Positions 8,301 to 15,849 of a stretch of DNA of 43,017 nt are shown here, piece after piece. A program made the translations under genes and the position numbers. Origin of the DNA: Spirochaetota bacterium (lineage in GTDB: Bacteria; Spirochaetota; JAAYUW01; JAOAHJ01); the NCBI GenBank assembly GCA_026415295.1, contig JAOAHJ010000025.1, forward strand, positions 1 through 43,017, given 5' to 3'. The notes below the pieces were generated by a model. It was given only the letters and a program-made list of their open reading frames with translations. It did no database searches and was not told where the DNA came from. Each line of letters begins with the position of its first letter. Position 1 is the first letter of the stretch.

Positions 8301-9836
8301 TTTAAAATATTCAATTTTAGATGGTTTATCAAAATAATAAAAATAAAGAGAAAATATTTTTAAATCAATATTTTGAATTAGTTTAAATATTAATCCAATT
8401 TCTTTATTTAATAAAAGATTTGATATTTTTTTTTGGTTAAAAAATATATTATTATTTTTTAATATTAAAAAGTCTGTAAAATTATTTTGTAAAATAAAAA
8501 TTAATTTATCAAGATTTAAGTTTGCTAAATTTTCTTTTTCCTCGTTTGCAATAAAAGAAAATTTTATTAGAAAATTAACAAAATATTCAAATAAATTTTT
8601 ATTTTCATCGAGATTTATAAAATGTTTATAAGTTATTATTTTAAAAAATTTTAATTCATTATACTTTAGAGTATTTATAAAAAAAGCAATATTGGAATTT
8701 TCAAGTTTATAAAGAGTCATTAAAAATTCTAAACTAAATTTATCCATGTAATCAAAGTTATTAATAAAAATTATGATGTTATAGGATTTTGTGATAGTTT
8801 CAATTAATTCTATTAATTCATTTATAATTTTTTTAATTTGGAATTTTATAATATCATCATGTTTATGATATAATTTGTTTATTATAATATTATTATAATC
8901 TATAAAGGATTTGGTATATAAATTTTTTGATGTCTTTTCTATAAAATCATAAAGTAAAGAAAATTTATCTGGAGTTCCATTTAAATTTAAAAATATAATA
9001 TTGTGTTTTATTGATAAATCTTCAATTAAGTTAGAAATTAATATCGAAAGATATGATGGGAAACCTGCCAAGTTTATAATATGTGGGTTGTTACTAAATC
9101 GAAAATTATTTTTTACTTCAAAGTTTATAAAAGAATATAAATTATAATTATCATTTTTATATATAAAATTATTAAACTCATTTTTAATATCTTTAATTAA
9201 TGGTTCAAAAAAATCTATTGATATTTTAAAATTATTTGAATAATAATGTAAAATATAGTTAAATTTTTCTTCATCAATTATAAGTTGGTCTTTAATAACA
9301 GGTTCATAATTATAAATCTTAAGTTGATTCGAAGCAATATTGGATAAAAAGTATAAATCTTTCGAAAGGTTAGAATTACCTTTTATTAGAATAAAGTAAG
9401 GGTAATTGTTATTATCAAGAATTATATAATCTAAAGAGATATTGCCTATAGAAATATTAACTTTATTAGCCCAATTAACTATAAATACTAATTTTTTTAG
9501 AACTTCTATTTTTTCGTTATTATCAAGATTAATTTTTGATAAAGGTCTAAATTCAAAGTAATCAAATAAAATTAAAACTGAATGGGTATTTATATAAAAA
9601 TCATCAATGTAATAAATTTTTTGAATATTATTAGGTGATTTTATAAAAGGTAAAGAATTATATTTATTTTCTAAATAAAGATCAAATAGTTCATTAAAAT
9701 CATCATTTGTAATATTATTTAAAATAATTCCTATATATCTTTGATTAGTATTATGATCATATATATATGAAAAAGAACAATTTTTTACTTCAAGAAATGT
9801 TTCAAGTATTTCATAAAAAAAGTTAATAAATTTCAT
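5331..9836 (-). CDS. Giant signalling protein: degenerate kinase-like/STAND-like N-terminus, TPRs, GAF-like domain, C-terminal GGDEF diguanylate cyclase
   Basis: 1501 residues from ATG 9836; a TTG three bases upstream is also open. The C-terminal domain (about 1343-1501) is a complete GGDEF diguanylate cyclase: metal-site MVDIDDF, active loop GGEEF at 1419-1423 and inhibitory I-site RSYD at 1410-1413, so it should make c-di-GMP with product feedback. Before it, about 1155-1335, is a GAF-like alpha/beta region. The middle is helical, with a recognisable TPR (ALSNLGTFYYRSKKYYEA). The first 230 residues resemble a protein kinase fold without its catalytic motifs. Residues 250-370 resemble an AAA/STAND ATPase in which the Walker A position reads LAGFPSYLSIL (no GKT), while a Walker B-like IIIFINNFDYMDKF remains. 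This matches the kinase-ATPase-TPR-GAF-output layout with the first two enzymes apparently dead. It has no membrane helix. It is a single gene on its strand. The GGDEF call is sure; the N-terminal calls are by eye. Confidence 0.85.
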   Translation of the reverse strand: MKFINFFYEILETFLEVKNCSFSYIYDHNTNQRYIGIILNNITNDDFNELFDLYLENKYNSLPFIKSPNNIQKIYYIDDFYINTHSVLILFDYFEFRPLSKINLDNNEKIEVLKKLVFIVNWANKVNISIGNISLDYIILDNNNYPYFILIKGNSNLSKDLYFLSNIASNQLKIYNYEPVIKDQLIIDEEKFNYILHYYSNNFKISIDFFEPLIKDIKNEFNNFIYKNDNYNLYSFINFEVKNNFRFSNNPHIINLAGFPSYLSILISNLIEDLSIKHNIIFLNLNGTPDKFSLLYDFIEKTSKNLYTKSFIDYNNIIINKLYHKHDDIIKFQIKKIINELIELIETITKSYNIIIFINNFDYMDKFSLEFLMTLYKLENSNIAFFINTLKYNELKFFKIITYKHFINLDENKNLFEYFVNFLIKFSFIANEEKENLANLNLDKLIFILQNNFTDFLILKNNNIFFNQKKISNLLLNKEIGLIFKLIQNIDLKIFSLYFYYFDKPSKIEYFKNIEGHNLIPIINFLIKNKILINIDEGRFLPADIRITRMLVLEYISQKHNKKKILENVCKIYLQNFDNLNNNEIYALILYLIEIKNYEFAAEIFYQKVLYKYFVSNHFINEKEYFELLKKVKNRTLNFKKLKDNLSSIIFQISYYLIYYKNNSNKITEKLDLLLNKKDKLKNNYIILFSKLFIFLTYGKINESKDIVETIEKYQDLFNNTDLKIYYSLISSYYFLNFKTTQTIEISKKFIRFLYSFNEIDKENELYLNSIYKISYSLLYQQNHKKSKAYSNYLYKIAIKYDNKYFIFRALSNLGTFYYRSKKYYEASIYLLKAYEISLKLFDNTLYFVALNNKNLLEIDIKQKINVSYKALKISKSLHNINYFALALCNYTINCYNGLKFNKINAILKKYFNSLFNENLYYNNNYLRRILQFSIIISNFLIVNKEENYIITIFYNLLNIYENIKKDHTIIEEILDLYYFSLSFYKYIIFDLLKIDLKKINFNLNYLNDIEDFASFLKKSIKSQQKLINIDLIYEIIFDFGYNILGREYIIESLLDTINNNNNNLNFIPPNIILYLKLSKTNKSEEIVYRYLNKYFKLKELDYWFSSSNYIKIFLFYKYVKCLKSLNNKYLNYYLKKLTLYKKHLEKVYLDSSLFPHYNKLLSKIESFIKDNSFINIKYRQVNFFNNYSFYILNFNKNKSFNNILVQLLDDLNFDRIIFFQNNGNNDFKIEFEYYNKNIFFLNNEPINMIWKNDLSILSKPQNFIFKNSEIFQIIIIPIYNNKYYRRHLYNNNFSDINLLTGFIYLDKKINIKTNIDINHLYLLSLLISNYYISIKNENFYMKDRLTELYLKDVFINKTLEYFEKSEISKNHCLLMVDIDDFKKINDTFGHQKGDFVLKCIANTITKSLRSYDFVGRYGGEEFIIFLPNTDIKNGFFISERIRKNIELLKIQGIPYSMTVSIGISSYPEDGFILEELINKADKALYFAKSLGKNRSIVYQE

Positions 9837-9956
9837 CAATTAAATTTTAAATAATTATTAAATAAATTCAATAAAATTTAGTTAAAAAAAGTTAACAAAA
9901 ATATAAATTACTTTAAAAAAAATTAAATTATTATAAATTGATTTTGGATATAATTT

Positions 9957-10853
9957 ATGAGAAGAAAAGATATTTCTAATTTTATAAAATCTGATTTATT
10001 ATTACTTTCTGCATCTTTTATATGGGGATTTGCATTTGTTGCTCAAAGAAAAGCAATGGAAAATATAGGCCCATTTTTATATAATGGTATAAGGTTTTTT
10101 TTAGGGGCTTCTTCTTTATTACCTTTATATTTTTATGATAAGATAAAAAATCCTCAAATTTTCAATAAAATAGTATATAATAAAAATAAGAAAATAAATT
10201 TAAAACTTTTTCTACTTGGACTTATTTTATTTATAGCTTCTTCTTTTCAACAAGTTGGAATTGTTTTTACTGATGCTGGGAAAGCTGGTTTTATTACAGG
10301 TTTGTATGTTGTTTTGGTACCAATATTTGGCATTATTATTAAAAGAAAAACAAGCTTATTTAAATTTATTGCAGCAATTATTTCTGTTGTTGGTTTATAT
10401 TTTTTATCTATTAAAGAGAATTTTACTATTTCTAAAGGTGATTTTCTAGTATTAATAGGAGCTTTTTTTTGGGCTATTCATGTTTTATATATAGATTATC
10501 TTGTAAAAAATGAGAACCCACTTAAAATATCACTATTTCAATTTTATATCTGCTCATTATGTTCATTGTTAATTTCTATTTTTTTTGAAAAAATTAACAT
10601 ATTAAAAATATATGATGCAATTATTCCTATCCTTTATGGTGGTATTTTATCTGTTGGTATTGCATATACTTTGCAAGTTTTTGGACAAAAAAAAGCTCAT
10701 CCATCACATGCTGCTATAATATTAAGTATGGAGAGCGTTTTTGCAGTTATAGGTGGTTTTTTAATTTTAAAAGAAGTACTAAATTATAGAGAAATATTGG
10801 GAGTTTTTTTGATGTTTTTTGGGATGATTTTTTCTCAAATATTTAATAAGTAA
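9957..10853 (+). CDS. DMT superfamily permease (EamA type)
   Basis: 298 residues with about ten hydrophobic helices arranged as two EamA repeats. Family hallmarks are FIWGFAFVAQRKAM near the N-terminus, FQQVGIVFTDAGKAGFITG at the end of the first repeat, and LSMESVFAVIGGFLILKE in the second. It probably exports or exchanges a small metabolite; the substrate cannot be read from sequence. The ATG at 9957 follows only a weak GGAT, and TATAAT lies right before the start, so the transcript leader may be very short. It is divergent from the diguanylate cyclase gene (120 bp) and ends 4 bp from the convergent next gene. Confidence 0.9.
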   Translation: MRRKDISNFIKSDLLLLSASFIWGFAFVAQRKAMENIGPFLYNGIRFFLGASSLLPLYFYDKIKNPQIFNKIVYNKNKKINLKLFLLGLILFIASSFQQVGIVFTDAGKAGFITGLYVVLVPIFGIIIKRKTSLFKFIAAIISVVGLYFLSIKENFTISKGDFLVLIGAFFWAIHVLYIDYLVKNENPLKISLFQFYICSLCSLLISIFFEKINILKIYDAIIPILYGGILSVGIAYTLQVFGQKKAHPSHAAIILSMESVFAVIGGFLILKEVLNYREILGVFLMFFGMIFSQIFNK

Positions 10854-10857
10854 TTTT

Positions 10858-11274
10858 TTAATTATTATTATTAGCTTTTCTGTATTCATCTATTAGATGG
10901 TTAAAAAGATCTTTAATTTTTAATGTGCCATTCTTATCTGTAAGGGTAAAAAATATAATTTTTTTTTCATTTTTAAATGGAAAATTTTTAATTATATTTA
11001 AAAGATTTTTCGAATTTTTTAAGTAAATAAAAATAAAAGATTCTTTATTAAAATCTGAAGTTTTAAGAAAATAATCTAATCTTTGCTCCATAGGAAAGAA
11101 TGAAGCTTCTTCTATGGATTCCTTTATAGATTGAGATAAAGTAATATTTTGATCATCGGGGAAAAAATCTAATATAAAATCATGTTCAAATATGCTTAAT
11201 AAATATTCTTTTATTTTTAGAAATTCTTCATAGGAAAAATTGTTAATTAATATAATATTTTTATTGATATTCAT
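10858..11274 (-). CDS. Small DUF3783-like protein
   Basis: 138 residues with no signal peptide or membrane helix. The N-terminal half is acidic and helical. The C-terminal half alternates strand and helix (FIFIYLKNSKNLL, then KKIIFFTLTDKNGTLKIKDL and HLIDEYR). The last 35 residues resemble the DUF3783 pattern, in which a strand is followed by a T-N/D-x-W/L-x-x-x-x-L helix. That match is by eye and moderate. Function unknown. It is divergent from the tRNA-Pro gene and convergent with the DMT permease; the two stops are 4 bp apart. Confidence 0.55.
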   Translation of the reverse strand: MNINKNIILINNFSYEEFLKIKEYLLSIFEHDFILDFFPDDQNITLSQSIKESIEEASFFPMEQRLDYFLKTSDFNKESFIFIYLKNSKNLLNIIKNFPFKNEKKIIFFTLTDKNGTLKIKDLFNHLIDEYRKANNNN

Positions 11275-11295
11275 AAAAATATTAAATCATACATA

Positions 11296-11323
11296 TTGAC
11301 ATTTGTAAAGTTTTTTTTAAAAT
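11296..11323 (+). promoter_or_regulatory. Promoter of tRNA-Pro
   Basis: TTGACA at 11296-11301, a 16-bp spacer, and TAAAAT at 11318-11323. The predicted start near 11330 leaves a leader of about 28 nt before the tRNA at 11358. A consensus -35 box is expected for a stable RNA gene. Confidence 0.6.
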
Positions 11324-11357
11324 CTAGTTGAATATTTGAATTACTAAATTTATTAAT

Positions 11358-11431
11358 CGGGCTGTAGCGCAGTTGGCTAGCGCACTACTTTGGGGTAGTA
11401 GGGGTCGCTGGTTCAAATCCAGTCAGCCCGA
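11358..11431 (+). tRNA. tRNA-Pro (anticodon GGG)
   Basis: A 74-nt cloverleaf folds cleanly: acceptor CGGGCTG with CAGCCCG (7 bp, including the C1-G72 pair typical of bacterial proline tRNA) and discriminator A; D stem GCGC/GCGC; anticodon stem CTACT/AGTAG with loop TTGGGGT, giving anticodon GGG and G37; 5-nt variable loop; T stem GCTGG/CCAGT with TTCAAAT. The 3' CCA is not encoded. A T7 run follows directly and may end transcription. The ABC exporter gene on the other strand stops 5 bp downstream. Confidence 0.96.
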
Positions 11432-11436
11432 TTTTT

Positions 11437-13323
11437 TTATATTTGCATTCCTAAAAATTGACTTTGGTAAAGTTGATAATAAAATCCTTTTTTATTTAAT
11501 AATTCTTCATGGGTACCTGTTTCTATTATTTTTCCTTCATTCATTACAATTATTTTATCAGCATTTTTAATTGTAGAGAGTCTATGAGCTATTACAAAAC
11601 AAGTTCTTCCTTTCATGAGTTCTTTCATTGCCTTTTGAACATGAATTTCAGTTAATGTATCAACATTGCTAGTAGCCTCATCTAATATTAATATATCAGG
11701 ATTTTTTAAAAAGGCTCTTGCAATTGTGATTAATTGTTTTTCTCCTACTGAAATATTAGTTGATTCTTCATTAATTACTGTATTGTAACCATCAGGTAGC
11801 AAAGAAATGAAATGGTGGGCATAAGCTTTTTTAGAAGCCTCTATAATCTCTTCATCTTTAGCTCCATCTTTACCATAAGCTATATTCTCTTTTATTGTAC
11901 TATTAAATAACCATGTATCTTGAAGAACCATTCCTATAAATGATCTTAAATTTTTTCTTTTAATTGTTTTTATATTAATATCATCTATTAATATTTGGCC
12001 ATTGTTTATTTCATAAAATCTCATAATAAGGTTAACTAGAGTAGTTTTCCCTGCACCAGTTGGTCCTACAATAGCTATCATTTCCCCTTCATTAATATTT
12101 AAAGAAAAATCTTCTATTAATCTTTTTTCAGGTAAATATGAAAAGTAAACAGAATTAAATTTAACTTTACCTTTAATTTCTATTAATTCAATACTATTTT
12201 CATTTTCTTTTTCTATTTCATCTTCATCAAGTAATTCAAAAATTCTTTCTGATGCTGCAATAGTTGATTGAATTAAATTAATTATATTTGAAATTGCAAT
12301 TATTGGTTGTGTAAATTGGTTTGAATATTGAATAAAAGCTTGGATATCACCAATAGTAATTATTTTTTTTGTTACAAATATACCACCAACAACAGCAATG
12401 ATTACATATCCGATATTAGAAATAAAATTCATAATCGGCATAATAATTCCTGAAAAAAACTGTGCTTTCCATCCAACATTATATAATTTTTCATTAATAC
12501 TTGAAAATTTATCTATTGAATCTTTTTCTCTATTATAACTTTTTATTATAATATGACCAGAGAATGATTCCTCTATATGACCATTTATTTCCCCTAATAT
12601 TTTTTGTTGTTCTCTAAATTGTTTTTGAGATTGTTTTGCAATAAAAGAAGTTGAGAAAATGCTTAGAGGTAAAGTTAAAATAGTAATTAATGTAAGAAGG
12701 GGGTTGATTGTGAGCATCATTATGATAACTCCTATTATAGATATAATAGAAGAGAAAACCTGAACAAGTCCTTGTTGTAAAGTAGAGCTTATAGTATCAA
12801 TATCATTAATAAATCTACTAAGTATATCTCCATGAGTTTTTGAATCGTAATATTTTAAAGGTAATTTATTAAGTTTATTCATCATCTTTGATCTTAGATT
12901 TTTAACGAGTTTCTGAGAAACTCCAGCCATAATATATTGTTGAACATAATTAAATAAAATTGTAACAATATACATTAAAGAAAGATTGAAAAGTATTTTA
13001 TAAATTTTTTGGTAATCTATTCTATAATTAGGAGAAAAATATCTTGCTATTATACCTTCAAAAAGAATAGTTAATGCTTTTCCCATTATTTTAGGGGCAA
13101 GAATGGCTAAGATTGTGGAAAATATTGTAAATAAAAGAACAATTAATAAGGAAATATAAAATGGTCTAAGTTCAAAAAGTAGTCTATTAAGTGTTTTGTT
13201 AAAATTTTTCGGTTTTTCAGGGGGAACTCCAAGATGTGCTCCCGGGCCTCTAAAACCAGGCCCTCGCATACCTATTCTTAATGTAGGTGTGCTTGTAGTT
13301 TGAAATTTATCTTTTTCTGACAT
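11437..13323 (-). CDS. Heterodimeric ABC exporter, subunit with the catalytic Walker B glutamate
   Basis: 628 residues: a short Gly/Pro-rich N-terminal tail (GMRGPGFRGPG), six membrane helices (about 50-350), then the nucleotide-binding domain. Walker A GPTGAGKTT at 420-428, Walker B ILILDEA with catalytic E549, and switch H580 (IAHRLST) are canonical. The ABC signature at 524-530 is altered to ISVGEKQ. The partner gene just upstream has the opposite pattern, so the pair should form one good and one degenerate ATP site, as in TM287/TM288- and BmrCD-type exporters. It is likely a multidrug or lipid exporter. AGGAG lies before the ATG. It is the last gene of a three-gene marR operon, 60 bp after the partner. 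Confidence 0.92.
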   Translation of the reverse strand: MSEKDKFQTTSTPTLRIGMRGPGFRGPGAHLGVPPEKPKNFNKTLNRLLFELRPFYISLLIVLLFTIFSTILAILAPKIMGKALTILFEGIIARYFSPNYRIDYQKIYKILFNLSLMYIVTILFNYVQQYIMAGVSQKLVKNLRSKMMNKLNKLPLKYYDSKTHGDILSRFINDIDTISSTLQQGLVQVFSSIISIIGVIIMMLTINPLLTLITILTLPLSIFSTSFIAKQSQKQFREQQKILGEINGHIEESFSGHIIIKSYNREKDSIDKFSSINEKLYNVGWKAQFFSGIIMPIMNFISNIGYVIIAVVGGIFVTKKIITIGDIQAFIQYSNQFTQPIIAISNIINLIQSTIAASERIFELLDEDEIEKENENSIELIEIKGKVKFNSVYFSYLPEKRLIEDFSLNINEGEMIAIVGPTGAGKTTLVNLIMRFYEINNGQILIDDINIKTIKRKNLRSFIGMVLQDTWLFNSTIKENIAYGKDGAKDEEIIEASKKAYAHHFISLLPDGYNTVINEESTNISVGEKQLITIARAFLKNPDILILDEATSNVDTLTEIHVQKAMKELMKGRTCFVIAHRLSTIKNADKIIVMNEGKIIETGTHEELLNKKGFYYQLYQSQFLGMQI

Positions 13324-13383
13324 TTATAACTCCTAATATAAAATTTTTAAAATAATGTTTGTTTATAATAAAATTTTTATCTT

Positions 13384-15135
13384 TTATATTAAATGCAGAA
13401 TATCTTCTTCTGATAGTTGTGATTTAACAAAATTTTTATAAACTTCACATGTTTTTAATAAACTATTATGATTCCCAATACCTGCAATTTTACCATCTTC
13501 TAAGACAATAATTTGATCTGCATCAAGAATTGTTGCAACTCTTTGGGATACAATTATAACTGTAGAGTCTGCACAAAATTTTTTAAGTTCTGATCTAATT
13601 TTACTATCTGTTTTGAAGTCTAAAGCTGAAAAAGAATCATCAAAAATATAGAAAAATTTTTTTTCTGCAATAGCTCTAGCAATAGAAATCCTTTGTTTTT
13701 GCCCACCTGAAAGGTTTGTTCCTCCTTGAGCAATTATAGAATAAAATTTATGCTGCATTTTTTCAGCAAATTCACTTACCATAGCAATATTAGCAGCATT
13801 TAATATATCATTTTCATTGATTTCTCTACCAAATTTAATATTGTCAAAAATAGTATTACTAAATATAATAGGTTTCTGTGGAGAATAACCAAAAAGATTT
13901 CTTAATTCATTTTGGTTAAAATCTCTTATATCAATATTACCAATTGTAATTTTACCACTTGAGACATCGTAAAATCTAAGAAGTAGATATATTAAAGTGG
14001 ATTTTCCAGCTCCTGTATTTCCGATTATAGCAGTAGTTTTGTTTTCGGGTATAGAGAGGCTTATATTTTCAAGAACAGGTTCTTTGCTTAAAGGATAATA
14101 AAAAGTTACATTATCAAAAATTATTTCTTTGTTTTTTAATTTTGATATTGTAGTAACATTTTTATTTAATTTAGTAACTTTATCTTTTATGCTATTTTCC
14201 TTATTTAAAACCTCATCAATTCTATTAATGGATGCGACCGCTCTAGGTAGAAATGTAAAAATAACTGAAATCATGCCAAAAGCAAAAAGTATCTGAATTA
14301 CATATTGTAAAACTGCCATAAGATCGCCTATATTTAATTTTTTAAGATCAATTAATTTAACACCATAAGAAATGATTGCAATTGTAGTAAAGTTCATTAT
14401 AAACATCATTAAAGGAAAGATAATTGAGTTAATTCTATTTACTAACAAAGCACTTCTTGTAAGGTCAATGTTAGCAAGATTAAATCTAGATTCTTCATAA
14501 TCTTCTTTATTAAAAGCTCTTATAACTCTTACACCTAATATATTTTCTCTAACAATTAAATTTATTTTATCTATTTTATTTTGAAGTTGTTTGAATAGAG
14601 GCATGGTTTTTATTATCAATAAACTTATTCCAAAAAAAAGTAAGGGTAAGGAAACAAAAAGTATACTTGAAAGTTTAGAGTTTATAGAAAAAGCCATAAT
14701 TATTCCACCTATAGAAAGTATAGGCGCACGAATTACCATTCTCATCATCATAATGGAAAATTGTTGAATTTGTATAATGTCATTTGTATTTCTATTAATT
14801 AGAGAAGCGGTGGAAAAGGAATCAAATTCAGCAAGGGAAAAGCTAGTTACTTTATTAAAAACTAAATATCTTAGATCTTTAGCATAAGATGCAGCAATTT
14901 TTGCAGAGGTAAGATGAGATAATACACCGAATATTACACTAATAAGAGATATGAAAAGCATTTTTAACCCTATTTGAATTATATAATAAATGTCTTGCTT
15001 GGTTATTCCCTTATTTACAATATTTGACATCATATTTGGAAGGTATAGATTAAGCAAGGCTGCTATAGCTACTAAAATTATAGTTATTAATGCTTTAATC
15101 GTATAAGGTTTGAAATGTTTTAATGTTGTTGACAT
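13384..15135 (-). CDS. Heterodimeric ABC exporter, subunit with degenerate ATPase residues
   Basis: 583 residues: six membrane helices (about 12-300), then the nucleotide-binding domain. Walker A GNTGAGKS (372-379) and signature LSGGQKQR (from 475) are canonical. The catalytic glutamate is replaced by aspartate (IFDD, D500) and the switch histidine by glutamine (VSQRVAT, Q531). These two changes, with the altered signature in the partner, fall in the same composite ATP site, which should bind but barely hydrolyse ATP. The other site combines the partner's E549 and H580 with this subunit's LSGGQ. AAGGAAA sets the ATG. It lies 38 bp downstream of marR. Confidence 0.92.
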   Translation of the reverse strand: MSTTLKHFKPYTIKALITIILVAIAALLNLYLPNMMSNIVNKGITKQDIYYIIQIGLKMLFISLISVIFGVLSHLTSAKIAASYAKDLRYLVFNKVTSFSLAEFDSFSTASLINRNTNDIIQIQQFSIMMMRMVIRAPILSIGGIIMAFSINSKLSSILFVSLPLLFFGISLLIIKTMPLFKQLQNKIDKINLIVRENILGVRVIRAFNKEDYEESRFNLANIDLTRSALLVNRINSIIFPLMMFIMNFTTIAIISYGVKLIDLKKLNIGDLMAVLQYVIQILFAFGMISVIFTFLPRAVASINRIDEVLNKENSIKDKVTKLNKNVTTISKLKNKEIIFDNVTFYYPLSKEPVLENISLSIPENKTTAIIGNTGAGKSTLIYLLLRFYDVSSGKITIGNIDIRDFNQNELRNLFGYSPQKPIIFSNTIFDNIKFGREINENDILNAANIAMVSEFAEKMQHKFYSIIAQGGTNLSGGQKQRISIARAIAEKKFFYIFDDSFSALDFKTDSKIRSELKKFCADSTVIIVSQRVATILDADQIIVLEDGKIAGIGNHNSLLKTCEVYKNFVKSQLSEEDILHLI

Positions 15136-15173
15136 AAAAATTTCCTTAAAAAATATTAATTATTAAAAATTTT

Positions 15174-15611
15174 TTAAATTTTAATGTTATTTAAACTTAA
15201 AATAATTTTGTTAAATAAATATTTTAAATTTTCTCTTTCTTCCTCTGTGAAGGAATTTATTATTTCTTCTTCTATATTTTTTATAATATCATATGTTTTT
15301 AATGAAATTTCTTTTCCTTTCTCAGTAAGTTGGACATAAAGAACTCTTTTGTCTTCTTCTTTTGATATTTTTTTTACAAGTTTATTTTTTTCTAATTTTT
15401 TAATTATAACAGTTACAGTAGAAGCTTTTACATGAATTTTCTTTGAAATTTCATTTAATGATAAGAAATTATTTTTAAGTAAAAGAAGTAAAATTGGAGG
15501 TTGACCAGGATGAAGATTTAGTTTTTCAAGTTTTGAATATAATAAAGAAAATATTTTTTTTGATAATTCAAATATTAAATTTAAATATTTTAAATCTTCT
15601 TTATATTCCAT
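15174..15611 (-). CDS. MarR family transcriptional regulator
   Basis: 145 residues with the MarR winged helix-turn-helix at about 35-105: LSLNEISKKIHVKASTVTV forms the helix-turn-helix, and DKRVLYVQLTEKGKEI is the wing plus the conserved T-x-x-G-K/R. N- and C-terminal helices supply the dimer interface. The helix-turn-helix region is preceded by LHPGQPPILLLL, matching the L-x-x-x-Q-x-x-x-L family pattern. It is the first gene of an operon with the two ABC exporter subunits and probably represses it until a toxic ligand binds. A perfect palindrome at 15639-15650, overlapping the likely -10, is the probable operator. The Shine-Dalgarno is weak. Confidence 0.9.
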   Translation of the reverse strand: MEYKEDLKYLNLIFELSKKIFSLLYSKLEKLNLHPGQPPILLLLLKNNFLSLNEISKKIHVKASTVTVIIKKLEKNKLVKKISKEEDKRVLYVQLTEKGKEISLKTYDIIKNIEEEIINSFTEEERENLKYLFNKIILSLNNIKI

Positions 15612-15638
15612 AAAATAATAGTTAAGTAAATTTAATAG

Positions 15639-15650
15639 TTAGATATCTAA
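15639..15650. promoter_or_regulatory. Probable MarR operator palindrome
   Basis: TTAGATATCTAA is a perfect 12-bp palindrome. It lies 28 bp upstream of the marR start, just downstream of or touching the predicted -10 at 15650-15655. Position and form suit autorepression by the adjacent MarR protein. Confidence 0.55.
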
Positions 15651-15678
15651 TAATTAAAATATTTTTAAAAAAAGTCAA
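15650..15678 (-). promoter_or_regulatory. Candidate promoter of the marR-ABC exporter operon
   Basis: On the minus strand TTGACT (complement of 15673-15678) is followed by a 17-bp spacer and AATTAT (complement of 15650-15655). The -35 box is good and the -10 box is weak. The operator palindrome abuts the -10. Confidence 0.4.
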
Positions 15679-15771
15679 TTAATTTTAGGAAATAAAATTA
15701 AAAAATTAAAAATTATTATGGTAAAATTAAGAAAAAAAATAAAATGAAAAAATTTATAATACTTCTATGTA

Positions 15772-15799
15772 TTGAAAAATAAAAATATAAAGTTAATAT
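15772..15799 (+). promoter_or_regulatory. Candidate promoter of the M55 aminopeptidase gene
   Basis: TTGAAA at 15772-15777, a 16-bp spacer, TAATAT at 15794-15799. The start would be near 15806, giving a leader of about 44 nt with AGGGG at 15839-15843 before the GTG start. Confidence 0.4.
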
Positions 15800-15849
15800 A
15801 TTTTAAAAGTTAAATATTAATTTTTAATATAAATTTACAGGGGATTAAA

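Noticed and set aside
11373-11570. Open frame across the tRNA-Pro gene
   Set aside because: It overlaps the tRNA and the convergent ABC gene; no coding features.
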